A DNA stretch of 64,000 nucleotides from Actinomycetes bacterium (lineage in GTDB: Bacteria; Actinomycetota; Acidimicrobiia; Acidimicrobiales; Ilumatobacteraceae). Made by a program: the position numbers and the translations under genes. The stretch is from the NCBI GenBank assembly GCA_025356335.1, contig JANXUF010000040.1, positions 1 through 64,000 on the forward strand, in the 5' to 3' direction. The notes under the pieces were generated by a model, which worked only from the letters and a program-made list of their open reading frames with translations, ran no database searches and was not told the DNA's origin. Positions 1-10,407 of the stretch are shown piece by piece. The stretch's first letter is position 1, and the number at the start of each line of letters is the position of its first letter.

Positions 1-1
1 T

Positions 2-211
2 GGGCGGCAACTGAAACCGATACGCCAGATCATCGAGTCCGTGTTCGACACCCTGAAAGGCCAGCTCAGCCTTGAAGACCATCACGCGCATAGCCAACAA
101 GGCGTGCTCGTACGCGTGCTCCAACGACTCCTCGCGCTTACCGCTGCGATCTGGCACAACGAGCATTCCGGCGCCCCCGTACGCCGATCACTCATCGCCT
201 ACGACCACTAA
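2..211 (+). CDS. IS982-like transposase, C-terminal fragment cut by the window edge
   Basis: The open frame enters from the left edge and stops at 209-211. It encodes 69 residues that look like the end of an IS982-type DDE transposase: a basic start (RQLKPIRQIIESVF), then TLKGQLSLE, a leucine-rich helix, IWHN and the ending RSLIAYDH, which I recall from actinobacterial IS982 elements. The catalytic part lies outside the window, so intactness cannot be judged. No terminal inverted repeat is obvious in the 57 bp before the next gene. Confidence 0.7.
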   Translation, partial: GRQLKPIRQIIESVFDTLKGQLSLEDHHAHSQQGVLVRVLQRLLALTAAIWHNEHSGAPVRRSLIAYDH

Positions 212-268
212 CACCACCCACCGCGCACGACCCTCACCCCTTGGATTTTCTCATCTAGATTCTGCGGC

Positions 269-1189
269 ATGAAGCGTCGCCTCGCCCTCGTCGTCGGCAC
301 TGTCGCTGCGCTCGCCGGAATTGCCACCGGATGCACCACCTACACCCCGGCAACGCAGCCGGTCGACGTGACGCCGCCGACCGTCGTCGTGCCGCACGAT
401 GTGGTGTTCGCCGAACTCGGCCAGGAGCGCGAGGACGTACCGTTGAACCTGTATCAGGTGCAGATACACAACGACACCGATGCCGAGGTCGACGTCGCCA
501 GCACGTCGATGAGATGGTCGGGCTTCCACACTTCTCCGCCGAATACGAAAGGCACGAAGATCGCCCCGAGAGCGGTCGTGGACCAGCCCGTCCCGTTTTC
601 AGGAGCGTCCTGCGTCGGTGATGGCACTGCAGCATCGATGCCGTCGATCGGCAGTGCGACTGCTGTCATCACCTTCACCAACGGAACAAAATCGACGGTG
701 CCCGTCGTCGACGCCAACGGCATCCTCGGCAAGTTGTATCTCAGCGACTGCGAGCGCCAGAACATCGACAAGGCCGTCACGATCACGTTGACTGGATTCA
801 AGGACGTCACCAATGACGGTCTGCCACGTGCCGAAGCGACGATTCACCTGCAGCGGGGCGCTTCGACCGGCACGATCCGACTGTTGGACACCAAGGGAAC
901 GGTCATCTTCACGCTGGCACCGCTGTCGCCGACCAACTCCCCGTTGCTGACACTGTCCGGCGACCAGAGGAGTGCCGATCTCCCCGTGTTGGTCACCGAG
1001 GCGCGATGCGAGGATCATGCCTTCGCCGAGACGAAGCAGCCGTTCCTCTTCGTCGTCTCGATCGACACCGGCGACGGCGTAGAACACGGCTACAACCTCG
1101 TGCCGGATGTCTCGGTGCAGCCGCACCTGTTCAACATGGCGATCGCCGCCTGCAAGATCAAGAACGCCACCGCCACCTCGCCGCCGTGA
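269..1189 (+). CDS. putative lipoprotein of unknown function
   Basis: This is a 306-residue protein with a basic N-terminus, a hydrophobic stretch and a lipobox-like A-T-G-C, so Cys22 is the likely lipidated residue. The mature part is Thr/Val-rich, beta-type, and has four more cysteines, enough for two disulfides outside the membrane. I recognise no domain. A TAGATT hexamer (256-261) lies 7 nt before the ATG with no Shine-Dalgarno, suggesting a leaderless mRNA. It lies between a transposase tail and fadD and shares no clear pathway with either. Confidence 0.8.
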   Translation: MKRRLALVVGTVAALAGIATGCTTYTPATQPVDVTPPTVVVPHDVVFAELGQEREDVPLNLYQVQIHNDTDAEVDVASTSMRWSGFHTSPPNTKGTKIAPRAVVDQPVPFSGASCVGDGTAASMPSIGSATAVITFTNGTKSTVPVVDANGILGKLYLSDCERQNIDKAVTITLTGFKDVTNDGLPRAEATIHLQRGASTGTIRLLDTKGTVIFTLAPLSPTNSPLLTLSGDQRSADLPVLVTEARCEDHAFAETKQPFLFVVSIDTGDGVEHGYNLVPDVSVQPHLFNMAIAACKIKNATATSPP

Positions 1190-1191
1190 GC

Positions 1192-1249
1192 AGCCGGAAC
1201 TTCTCCGGCCCGTTTGCCGCCAGAACTGGCGGGTAGGTGGACTCAGTAT
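1192..1249 (+). repeat. dispersed two-hairpin repeat, copy A
   Basis: About 57 bp containing CCGGA-N5-TCCGG, then GTTTG, then CCGCCA-GAAC-TGGCGG, and ending in GTGGACTCAGT. A second copy, close to 90% identical by eye with a one-base gap, lies inverted at 12363-12418. Both copies lie upstream of a gene and point the same way relative to it. Here the repeat ends just before the fadD -10 candidate at 1253-1258. Confidence 0.7.
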
Positions 1250-1266
1250 GTCTACGATGAGCGCCG

Positions 1267-2916
1267 ATGGAGATGCATTTTGCGACCGTGTGGGAATCAA
1301 TCGCCGACGTCATCGGGGACAGCGAAGCGTTGATCCACGGTGAGACCCGCAGAACCTGGAACGAGTTCGACGATCGGGCGGCTCGACTCGCAACGGTGAT
1401 GGGAGCCGCCGGTCTCGGTCACGACTCCAAGGTCGGCCTCTACCTCTACAACGGCAACGAGTACTCGGAGGCGCAGTTCGCCACCCTGAAGATGCGCGGC
1501 GTTCCGATCAACGTCAACTACCGATACCTCGACGAAGAACTGTGGTACCTGCTCGACAACTGCGACGCCGAGGCGATCGTCTACCACTCCAGCCTCGGCG
1601 ACCGTGTCGCCAGAGTGCTGGCTCGTCTGCCGAAGATCAAGCTGCTCATCGAGGTCGACGACGGCCCGACGGTCGCCGGGACCATCGGCGATGTCGCCTC
1701 GGCATTGCGCTACGAGGACGCTATTGCCGGCAACGAACCTGCACCACGGATCACCCGCCACGAGGACGACAACTACATGCTGTACACCAGCGGCACGACC
1801 GGCATGCCGAAGGGCGTGATCTATGCGGTCGGCGGCATGACGGAAACGCTCGCCTCCGGCGTCTATCCGCTCCTCGGCCTGCCGTTTTCGAAGAACGCCG
1901 CCGATCTCGCAGCGTTGGTGAAACGGACGACCGATGCCGGCAATCGGATGATCTCGATCCCCGGATGCCCACTGATGCACGGAACGGGCGTGTGGCTCGG
2001 GGAGATGGCCCCGCACCTCGTCGGTGGGTCGGTGATCTCGCTGTCGGAGCGCAGTTTCAGCGCCGACGAGATGTTCACCGTCGCCCAGCGGGAGAAGGCG
2101 ACGAACGTCGTCATCGTCGGCGACTCGTTCTGCAAACCGCTGATCCGGGCGATCGACGAGGCGAACCAGGCAGGCAGACCGTACGACACATCCTCGCTCA
2201 AGGTCGTCATCTCCAGCGGCGTGATGTGGACCGCCGAGGTCAAAGAAGCGCTCCTCGACCGTGTCCCCCATCTACTGCTGGCCGACTTCGTCGGTTCGTC
2301 GGAAGGCTCGATGGGCGTCAACCTGACGGCACGCGGACTGCCCGTCGAAACCGCTAAATTCGCCGCCTCAGCCGAAACCAGGGTCTTCACGGCCGACGAC
2401 CGGATCGTCGAACCAGGGTCAGGCGAGATCGGCATGATCGCCGCCGGCGGCAACGTTCCCCTCGGCTACTACAAGGACGAGGCCAAGTCGGCGAAGACTT
2501 TCCGTGTCATCGACGGCCAGCGTTATTCGTTCCCCGGCGACATGGCGACCGTCAACGCCGACGGATCGATCATGCTGATCGGCCGTGGCTCGAACGTCAT
2601 CAACACCGCCGGCGAGAAGGTCTTTCCCGAAGAGGTCGAGGAGGCCGTCAAACGGGTCGACGGTGTCCGCGACTGTCTGGTGATCGGTGTCGACGACGAC
2701 AAATTCGGTCAGGCGGTGACCGCTGTCGCCTCCCGTGAGGAGGACACCGACGTCGACGAGCGGACGGTCATCGCCGCCGTCAAGAAGGAACTCGCCGGCT
2801 ACAAGGCACCGAAGCGCGTCGTCTTCGTCGACGACGTTCCTCGTGCCCCGAACGGCAAAGCTGACTACAGGGCCGCCAAGCAATACGCAATGGATGCTCT
2901 GGCCATCCGGCAGTGA
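1267..2916 (+). CDS. fatty-acid or steroid acyl-CoA synthetase (FadD19-like)
   Basis: A 549-residue member of the adenylate-forming enzymes, which activate a carboxylic acid with ATP and attach it to CoA. The phosphate-binding motif YTSGTTGMPKG is at about residues 173-183. The C-terminal domain carries the catalytic lysine in PNGKADY (about Lys531). Length and N-terminal sequence resemble the mycobacterial FadD19/FadD17 group, which act on long or sterol side chains; the substrate here is inference. TACGAT (1253-1258) is 8 nt before the ATG with no Shine-Dalgarno. The gene is convergent with the dienelactone hydrolase-like gene. Confidence 0.88.
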   Translation: MEMHFATVWESIADVIGDSEALIHGETRRTWNEFDDRAARLATVMGAAGLGHDSKVGLYLYNGNEYSEAQFATLKMRGVPINVNYRYLDEELWYLLDNCDAEAIVYHSSLGDRVARVLARLPKIKLLIEVDDGPTVAGTIGDVASALRYEDAIAGNEPAPRITRHEDDNYMLYTSGTTGMPKGVIYAVGGMTETLASGVYPLLGLPFSKNAADLAALVKRTTDAGNRMISIPGCPLMHGTGVWLGEMAPHLVGGSVISLSERSFSADEMFTVAQREKATNVVIVGDSFCKPLIRAIDEANQAGRPYDTSSLKVVISSGVMWTAEVKEALLDRVPHLLLADFVGSSEGSMGVNLTARGLPVETAKFAASAETRVFTADDRIVEPGSGEIGMIAAGGNVPLGYYKDEAKSAKTFRVIDGQRYSFPGDMATVNADGSIMLIGRGSNVINTAGEKVFPEEVEEAVKRVDGVRDCLVIGVDDDKFGQAVTAVASREEDTDVDERTVIAAVKKELAGYKAPKRVVFVDDVPRAPNGKADYRAAKQYAMDALAIRQ

Positions 2917-2954
2917 GGCAACCCGGACCGGCATCATTCGCAGCGTGCCGCAAC

Positions 2955-2970
2955 GGCGAGTCAGCTCGCC
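2955..2970. terminator. candidate bidirectional hairpin between convergent genes
   Basis: GGCGAG-TCAG-CTCGCC forms a 6-bp stem with a four-base loop in the 84-bp gap between fadD and the gene on the other strand. There is no T-run, so an intrinsic terminator is only a guess from position. Confidence 0.35.
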
Positions 2971-3000
2971 AGATCGGACCCGCCTGCCCGAGCGCGGCCG

Positions 3001-3747
3001 TCACACGTCGAGTCGTTGGCGGAAGAACTCGAGGACGCGTTGCACCGACTGCTCGTCACGCTGCTCTGTCAGTACGGAATGGTCGGTGCGCTTCGTGCTC
3101 GGCAGTTCGACGGAGATGAAGCGGTCGCCGAGCAGTTTCGACAGTGTGTCGAACCGTGTTCCGGTCGCCTTGTCCTGGTCGAAACGCAGGCCGAGCACAT
3201 CGCAGCCTGCCTCCGCCCTGGCCTTGACGACTGCAAGATCAGCGGGACTGAGGTTGAGGTCAGCGGCGCGTTCTCTGCCCAGCGGGAACGGCATCGACGG
3301 CTGGCTGAGTACCGGCGCAATGGTCGTCGCGTCGAGCATCAGCCCGAGCGCGAACCCGCCGCTGAAACACATGCCAAGGGCACCGATGCCCTGTCCACCA
3401 CATTCGGCATGCAGCTGCTTCCCGAGCGCCCGCAGCCAACCGACGACGGGCGATGTCTGTCGCAGGGCGAAGGTCGTGAATTCCTTCGAGACGCAAACAT
3501 GACCGAACGATCTCAGGGTGTAGAGACCTTTGGGTTGCTTGCCAGGCGTCCCGAAGAGGTTCGGCATCGCCACGCGGAAGCCGGCCTCGACGACGTCATT
3601 GGCGAAGCGGGCGACAAGCGGCGTGAGACCGGGGATCTCGTGGACGACCAACACGCCGGGACCCTCGCCGCGCCAGTAGACCTGATGGTCGAAACCCTCA
3701 GCGGCAAACCTCGAAGTCGTCCAACCGGCAAGCAATCCATCGCTCAT
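3001..3747 (-). CDS. dienelactone hydrolase family protein
   Basis: This 248-residue alpha/beta hydrolase has the hallmarks of the dienelactone hydrolase family. The nucleophile is Cys127 in GMCFSGG, the acid is probably Asp190 or Asp192, and the base is His223 in TDHSV. Glu37 in VHEIPG matches the Glu that pairs with the cysteine in the family. It probably hydrolyses an ester or lactone in the cytoplasm; the substrate is unknown. TATGGT lies 6 nt before the ATG (3754-3759 on the minus strand), suggesting a leaderless transcript. The phosphotransferase gene lies 21 bp upstream but appears to have its own -10. Confidence 0.85.
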   Translation of the reverse strand: MSDGLLAGWTTSRFAAEGFDHQVYWRGEGPGVLVVHEIPGLTPLVARFANDVVEAGFRVAMPNLFGTPGKQPKGLYTLRSFGHVCVSKEFTTFALRQTSPVVGWLRALGKQLHAECGGQGIGALGMCFSGGFALGLMLDATTIAPVLSQPSMPFPLGRERAADLNLSPADLAVVKARAEAGCDVLGLRFDQDKATGTRFDTLSKLLGDRFISVELPSTKRTDHSVLTEQRDEQSVQRVLEFFRQRLDV

Positions 3748-3768
3748 CGAGGAACCATAGCCGCTCTG

Positions 3769-4800
3769 TCAGTGCAGGCGGTTGAGGGCGTCGAGCGCTG
3801 CGACGGCGAGAATTTCCGTCCCCTCCTTGAAGGCGTCGAGGTCGTGGGCACCATCGTCACCCATCGCCCCGTGCAGGTATCGGTTGTAGACACCTTCGCC
3901 GATGACGGCGAGACGCCAACTGGAGAATGCGACGTAATAGTCGATGTCCGACAGGTCCCGACCGGTGCGGGCTGCGTAGCGTTCGAGCAACGATGCGTAG
4001 GTCGCAAAGCCGGCATCGCCACCAGACGGATCGTTGTGTCGACGGCTCGTCTGACCGGGGTCTGTCCAGTAGACGCCGAGGTAGCCGACATCGGCGAGCG
4101 GATCGCCGAGCGTGCACAGTTCCCAGTCGAGCACGGCGGCAACGCGCCCGGTCGAGACATCGGTCAGACAGTTACCGAACCGGTAGTCGCCGTGGGCGAT
4201 GGCGACGCTCTGCTGGATCGGGATGCGTTCGTGGAGGCGTCGTCCGACCTCGTCGATCGCCGGTAGTTCACGCGTCTTCGAGTTCTCCCACTGGGTCGAC
4301 CAGCGCTTCAGTTGGCGCAGGATGTAGCCCTCGCGTTTGGCCAGATCGCCGAGACCGACAGCATCGATGTCGACGTCGTGGAGGTCGGCGAGCACATCGA
4401 TCAGGTGCTCGCTCGCCGGGACGCGGAGTTCCGGCGCAAGCTGATCGACCTTCAGCGGCGAGTCGAGGACGACCCCGGCGACATAACTCATGACATAGAA
4501 CGGTGCTCCGTTGACCAGCGGATCAGTACACAGCCCGAGTGCCGCCGCGACTGGGACGTTGCTGCCGCGCCCGACGGCGTCGATGATCCGGAACTCGCGA
4601 GCCATGTCGTGTGCCGTCGCCAAGACGTGGCCCATCGGCGGACGTCGCAGCACAAACAGCCGGCCCGCAGCATCGGTCACCAAGAACGTCAGGTTCGAAC
4701 GACCACCGGCGATCAGGTCGAACTGGAACGGGCCCTCGGCACCATCGATGTGGGCACTCAACCACGCCGAGACGGGCTCGACATCAATTCCACGGATCAC
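3769..4800 (-). CDS. APH-family phosphotransferase (ACAD10/FadE36-like)
   Basis: A 343-residue protein with the aminoglycoside-phosphotransferase/choline-kinase fold. The catalytic loop is AHGDYRFGNCL and the metal-binding motif is LDWELCTLGDPLADVGY. This subgroup often sits beside acyl-CoA dehydrogenases and synthetases and may phosphorylate hydroxy-acids or CoA-linked lipids; antibiotic resistance is not implied. The start is GTG, with TACGGT 6 nt upstream (4807-4812 on the minus strand), again a leaderless arrangement. Confidence 0.85.
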   Translation of the reverse strand: MIRGIDVEPVSAWLSAHIDGAEGPFQFDLIAGGRSNLTFLVTDAAGRLFVLRRPPMGHVLATAHDMAREFRIIDAVGRGSNVPVAAALGLCTDPLVNGAPFYVMSYVAGVVLDSPLKVDQLAPELRVPASEHLIDVLADLHDVDIDAVGLGDLAKREGYILRQLKRWSTQWENSKTRELPAIDEVGRRLHERIPIQQSVAIAHGDYRFGNCLTDVSTGRVAAVLDWELCTLGDPLADVGYLGVYWTDPGQTSRRHNDPSGGDAGFATYASLLERYAARTGRDLSDIDYYVAFSSWRLAVIGEGVYNRYLHGAMGDDGAHDLDAFKEGTEILAVAALDALNRLH

Positions 4801-4848
4801 ACGTCGACCGTAGCTGCCAACGGTTGCGAGGGCGGTACCGGCGACCCG

Positions 4849-6117
4849 TCAGGGGCGGGCGATGCCGACGACGCTTCCCCAGTTGACCGAGCCGGTGCGC
4901 ACCGTCTTGCCGGTGTTCGGGGCGTCGACGTACTGGCCGCCACCGACGTACATCGACACGTGACTGATCGGCGAGTAGTAGAAGATGAGATCGCCCGGCT
5001 GGATGTCGGCTTGGGCGACATGCGGGAGCGAAGCATATTGCTGGGCTGACTGGTGCGGAATCGACTTGCCGGCCTGGGCCCAGGCCCAACTCGTCAGGCC
5101 CGAGCAGTCGAAACCGACTCCTGGGCTGGACATTGCGTACTGGTACGGCACGCCGACCTGGCTGAGGGCGGCGGTCACGGCACCACTGGCACCGGGTGAG
5201 GGTGCCGGCACGGCGTGGCCGGCGCCGGGGTTGGCGGTGCCACCGCCCGATCCAGTGGACGCGCCGCCGCCGGACGTGCCCTTCGATGGGCCGGCAGGTG
5301 CCGTCGATCCCCCGGTCTTGGTCGTGGTGGTGCCTGCGGATGAACCCGAACTGCCTGAGGAGCCGGACGAACCGGACGACCCCGCGTTACCGGACGACGC
5401 ACCCGTGGAACCGGCGTTGGAGTTGGCGGACGATGCGGCTTTGGCGGCCTTGGCTTGCGCCGCTGCTGCTTGCGATTGCTGCAGGGCAGCTTGCTGAGCA
5501 GCTTCAGCTTCGGCAACTTGATCCTTGCCGAACTGCGCTTCTGTCGCGGTCTGCAACTGCTGCAGTGCTGTCGACTTGTCGACCAACTGCGCCTTCTTGC
5601 TGGTGACCAACGCCGACTTCTGCTCAGCGATCAGTTGCTGCTTGGCGAGCGTTGCCCGCTGCTTGTTCAGTTCATCGACACCGGCACCCAGCTCGTCGAT
5701 CGAGTCCTGACCGTCGGAAAACGCCAGCTTGGTGTACTGGTCGCGCTCGACCGTCGACGTCAACTTCGAGGGATCACCAAGCAGCGCACCGAGGCTGCCG
5801 CCGGAGTCGCCGGTGGCGAAGGTGTTGAGCGCCAAGTCGCTGACATGCTGCTGGACGATGCCGAGTTGCTGTTGCAGATCAGCAATCTTTGCCTGCGTCG
5901 CGGCGACATCGGCCTTCGCCTGGACTGCATCCTGCTGTGCGGCGAGCAGGTCGTCGTCGAGCTGGGAACTCTGCTGGTCGAGTTGTGCCAGCTGAGCAGC
6001 GATCTGCTTGAGATTTGCCTGGTCAGAAGCCGTATCAGCAGACGCGGAACGACCGATCGGAACGACGAACACCGCAACAGCGACGAGGGCGGCAAAAAGC
6101 GATCGGCGCGCAGACAT
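4849..6117 (-). CDS. secreted NlpC/P60 peptidoglycan hydrolase (RipA-like), copy 1
   Basis: A 422-residue protein: signal peptide (residues 1-27, cleavage after ASA), a long Gln/Ala-rich coiled coil (about 30-230), a Gly/Ser/Thr-rich linker (about 231-305) and a C-terminal NlpC/P60 domain. Cys338 in DCSGL and His386 in ISHVS are the catalytic pair; the third polar position is in DAPNTG. It should cut stem peptides during wall growth or division. TATGCT lies 9 nt before the ATG (6127-6132 on the minus strand). The neighbour at 6260 is a clear paralogue, so this is a tandem duplication. Confidence 0.9.
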   Translation of the reverse strand: MSARRSLFAALVAVAVFVVPIGRSASADTASDQANLKQIAAQLAQLDQQSSQLDDDLLAAQQDAVQAKADVAATQAKIADLQQQLGIVQQHVSDLALNTFATGDSGGSLGALLGDPSKLTSTVERDQYTKLAFSDGQDSIDELGAGVDELNKQRATLAKQQLIAEQKSALVTSKKAQLVDKSTALQQLQTATEAQFGKDQVAEAEAAQQAALQQSQAAAAQAKAAKAASSANSNAGSTGASSGNAGSSGSSGSSGSSGSSAGTTTTKTGGSTAPAGPSKGTSGGGASTGSGGGTANPGAGHAVPAPSPGASGAVTAALSQVGVPYQYAMSSPGVGFDCSGLTSWAWAQAGKSIPHQSAQQYASLPHVAQADIQPGDLIFYYSPISHVSMYVGGGQYVDAPNTGKTVRTGSVNWGSVVGIARP

Positions 6118-6259
6118 GATGACGGAAGCATAGCAAGTGTGTCGGAACCGTTGCGATGATTGCGACTTGTGTTACGAACGTCGGACCGCCGCAGGCACCG
6201 CTCGACACTTTCTGGACCGTTATGCACCGCCGGCGGTGCACCAGTGCACTCAGTTTGCG

Positions 6260-7615
<1,356 letters not shown>

Positions 7616-7624
7616 GATGACGGG

Positions 7625-7654
7625 AGTCTAACGAATATTACGAAATCATGTCAA
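7625..7654 (-). promoter_or_regulatory. sigma-70-type promoter of the second NlpC/P60 gene
   Basis: On the minus strand TTGACA (7649-7654) and TAGACT (7625-7630) are separated by 18 bp. The -10 ends 9 nt before the ATG, so transcription would begin within about 2-4 nt of the start codon. The paralogue at 6117 has TATGCT at the same distance, and both share the CCGTCATC sequence leading into the ATG. Confidence 0.7.
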
Positions 7655-7718
7655 TCGGCCGGTTGTTTGTTACAGGATTCTTGCAAACGTCATCCGCCCA
7701 CCAAGTACTACCGGGCGG

Positions 7719-9299
7719 TCACTCCCACTCGATCGTGCCGGGCGGCTTCGAGGTGACGTCGTAGACCACCCGGTTGACACCGCTGACCTCATTGATGATT
7801 CGACTGGAGAGCCGGTCGAGGAGGTCGTACGGCAGACGCGCCCAGTCAGCAGTCATCGCATCCTCGCTGGTCACCGCTCTGATGATGATCGGCCGCGCGT
7901 AGGTCCGCTCGTCACCCATCACTCCGACGGAGCGAATATCGGCGAGCACGGCGAAGGATTGCCAGATCTCGCGCTCAAGGCCGGCGAGTTTGATCTCTTC
8001 GCGGACGATGGCGTCGGCTTCTTGGAGAATGAACACCTTGTCTGGCGTCACCTCGCCGATGATCCGCACACCGAGGCCCGGCCCGGGGAACGGCTGACGC
8101 CAGACGACGTCATCCGGCAGTCCGAGTTCGGATCCGAGCGCCCGAACCTCGTCCTTGAACAGGTCGCGCAACGGCTCGATCAGTTTCAGAGTCATGTCGT
8201 CCGGCAGTCCGCCGACGTTGTGGTGGCTCTTGATGACCGCCGTCGTGCCGTTCGTTCCTCCGCTCTCGATGACGTCGGGATACAGCGTCCCCTGGACGAG
8301 GAATTCGGCGTCCGTCAGCCCACCGGTGTTCTCTTCGAAGATGCGGATGAACAGTTCGCCGATCACCTTGCGTTTTGCTTCCGGCTCGACAACACCGGCC
8401 AATGCTGCAAAGAAGCGGTCACCGGCATCGATATGGATCAACTCCATGTTCATGTCACGTCGGAACGTCTCGACGACCTGTGCGCTCTCGTTCTTACGCA
8501 TCAGCCCGGTGTCGACGTAGACGCAGGTGAGCTGATGGCCGATCGCCTTGTGGACCAGCGCAGCTGCGACGGACGAGTCGACCCCACCTGACAGCGCACA
8601 GATGACGCGGCCGCTCCCTACCTTGGCCCGGACGAGTTCGACTTCGGTATCGATGATCGAGGCCATCTGCCAGTTCTGCCGGCAGCCTGCGAGGTCGGCG
8701 AGGAAGCGTCCGAGAACGGCCATGCCGTACGGCGAATGGACGACCTCGGGATGGAACTGCACGCCCCAGATCCGACGGGTCGGGCTCTCGAGCACGGCGA
8801 CCGGCGCCTCGCGCGTCGATGCCGTTGCGACGAAGCCGTCCGGCGCAACCGTGATGCCGTCGAAGTGGCTCATCCACACGTCATGATCCACCGGCATCTC
8901 GGCGGTGAGCAGACCTGACTCGGCTGCCGCGTCGATGTGCAAGACGGTGCGTCCGTACTCTCCGTTGCCGGTACGGCTGACGACGCCGCCGAGTTGTTGG
9001 GCGATGAGCTGCGCTCCGTAGCAGATCCCGAGAATCGGAATGCCGAGGTCATAGATCGCCGGGTCGAGCAACGGTGCGCCGTCGACATGGACGCTGGCCG
9101 GTCCACCCGAGAGAATCAGCGCCTGCGGAGCGTGCGTCTGTACCTCGGCAGCGGTGATCGAGTGCTGAACGATCTGCGAATGGACGTGCAGTTCGCGGAC
9201 CCGACGGGCGATGAGCTGGGCGTACTGAGCCCCGAAATCGACAACCAGGACGTTGTCGTATTGAGGGTCGTGATCAGCGAGTTCTGAAGATGTGGCCAT
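7719..9299 (-). CDS. guaA: GMP synthase, glutamine-hydrolysing
   Basis: This 526-residue protein converts XMP to GMP with ATP and glutamine. The N-terminal class I amidotransferase has the nucleophile in GICYGAQ and the partner motif QFHPEV. Then comes the ATP-pyrophosphatase P-loop [12 protein letters not shown] and a C-terminal dimerisation domain ending in PPGTIEWE, the standard GuaA terminus. Length is normal. It diverges from the small membrane-protein gene with under 40 bp between them; a TACAGT hexamer lies 10 nt before the ATG. Confidence 0.97.
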   Translation of the reverse strand: MATSSELADHDPQYDNVLVVDFGAQYAQLIARRVRELHVHSQIVQHSITAAEVQTHAPQALILSGGPASVHVDGAPLLDPAIYDLGIPILGICYGAQLIAQQLGGVVSRTGNGEYGRTVLHIDAAAESGLLTAEMPVDHDVWMSHFDGITVAPDGFVATASTREAPVAVLESPTRRIWGVQFHPEVVHSPYGMAVLGRFLADLAGCRQNWQMASIIDTEVELVRAKVGSGRVICALSGGVDSSVAAALVHKAIGHQLTCVYVDTGLMRKNESAQVVETFRRDMNMELIHIDAGDRFFAALAGVVEPEAKRKVIGELFIRIFEENTGGLTDAEFLVQGTLYPDVIESGGTNGTTAVIKSHHNVGGLPDDMTLKLIEPLRDLFKDEVRALGSELGLPDDVVWRQPFPGPGLGVRIIGEVTPDKVFILQEADAIVREEIKLAGLEREIWQSFAVLADIRSVGVMGDERTYARPIIIRAVTSEDAMTADWARLPYDLLDRLSSRIINEVSGVNRVVYDVTSKPPGTIEWE

Positions 9300-9337
9300 G
9301 ACCTATTCGACTGTATCCCGCGGTACCGTGCAGGGTG

Positions 9338-9784
9338 ATGTGGTCGGAACTGGTCGTCATTCGCCGGTTCGCTCGACGTCTGTGGGCAACGCTCGGCGTT
9401 GCTGCCGGCACACTGATGTTCGCCGTGATGTTCGCCGCGGTTCTTCTCGCCGGCGGGCCCCCTTCGCTCGCATCTCGCGCTGCTTCGCCAGTCGCAGCTG
9501 TGGCCGCTGTTGCCATGGCGACACCGGCGGCGACTCCTCCGCCGGTGACCAATCCGAACACCGACGAGACCGTCGAAGGCACCTTCGCCAATGGCTTGAC
9601 CTTCGACCAATGCGTCGGGCAGGCCGTGCAACTCCCGGGGTGCGGAACCGCTCCGACGCAAGCGGGCGATCGCGGCGGTTGGCTACAGACGGCTGTGTTC
9701 ATCGTCATGACCGGTGGCATGTTGCTGATCGCCTGGCGGATCGGCCGCGCAGTCCGCCAGCGCGACCGCGTCGTCAACAGCTGA
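9338..9784 (+). CDS. small membrane protein, unknown function
   Basis: A 148-residue protein with two predicted membrane helices (about residues 15-40 and 112-133). They are joined by an Ala/Pro/Thr-rich segment holding two cysteines, DQC and PGCG, that could form a disulfide outside. No family recognised. The ATG at 9338 has TACCGT (9324-9329) 8 nt before it; a GTG one codon earlier is also possible. The gene diverges from guaA. Confidence 0.65.
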   Translation: MWSELVVIRRFARRLWATLGVAAGTLMFAVMFAAVLLAGGPPSLASRAASPVAAVAAVAMATPAATPPPVTNPNTDETVEGTFANGLTFDQCVGQAVQLPGCGTAPTQAGDRGGWLQTAVFIVMTGGMLLIAWRIGRAVRQRDRVVNS

Positions 9785-9821
9785 CGTCTCGACAGCGGTC
9801 TTGCAATCGCTGGCCCGACGC

Positions 9822-9847
9822 TGCGGCAGCGCCCCTCCGCTGCCGCA
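9822..9847 (+). terminator. perfect 10-bp hairpin after the small membrane-protein gene
   Basis: TGCGGCAGCG-CCCCTC-CGCTGCCGCA starts 38 bp after the stop codon. A second inverted repeat follows at once (GACACCC at 9850-9856 with GGGTGTC at 9873-9879, plus an alternative inner CCCAC-GGC-GTGGG). There is no T-run; two stacked hairpins suggest termination or mRNA 3'-end protection. Confidence 0.5.
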
Positions 9848-9879
9848 TGGACACCCTCCGAGCCCACGGCGTGGGTGTC

Positions 9880-10407
9880 AGCAATCGTCAGGCCAACCCA
9901 CTCGGTCACCCGTCGAGGAGGCGGCGAATGGATCTGCCAGCACGCTCGTTGTCGGCTTGAATTCCGATCTGTGATGGGAGCGTCCGGAGCCTTTGCCGTC
10001 TTCTCGACGAGAACCGTGTACCAACTACCTTGCTCGCTTGTGAATCGAATGTCAAGACTTGTTCTCGGGGAATTTCTGCGCTAGGAGTGCACGATCATCG
10101 CGGGAGCCCCCGACAGGCTCCGACGAGTACGACAGTCACAGGTCCGGTTGCAGAGGCGGCAATTTCTGTCAGCGGGACAGCGCGCGACGTTCGCCGATCA
10201 AGAGAATTGCGGGAATCTCATCAGCGAGGGTGTTTTCCGCCCGGGTCCGATAAGACGGAGGTTGCGTCCTCTCCGCGTGCCACGTTGGCGAGCGGATTCG
10301 GAGCGATTGCAGTTCGCTGCCGATCCATCGGTGCCAGACGAGTCATGATTGTCGTCGTCACCCCGAACTTCCTGCTGGCTGCACTCACCCTTCGAGAGGC
10401 ATCAGAC
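9880..10407. other. intergenic region without a recognisable gene
   Basis: Frames are open only by chance: their translations are Arg/Ser-rich without domain character. The last 65 bp contain an in-frame ATG (10345) upstream of the phospholipase start, which I consider less likely than 10408. Confidence 0.5.

Noticed and set aside
3016..4266. 416-codon plus-strand frame over the hydrolase and phosphotransferase genes
   Set aside because: It runs antisense across two genes with full catalytic motifs, and its own sequence matches nothing I know.
3769..4800. Antibiotic-resistance kinase
   Set aside because: The APH fold is shared with lipid-linked kinases. The neighbours are CoA-metabolism genes and the sequence type is the ACAD10-like branch.
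8664..8690. Third copy of the two-hairpin repeat inside guaA (TGCCGGCAGAACTGGCAG on the minus strand)
   Set aside because: Only about 15 bases match, it lacks the flanking hairpin and the GTGGACTCAGT end, and the codons fit the GuaA protein.
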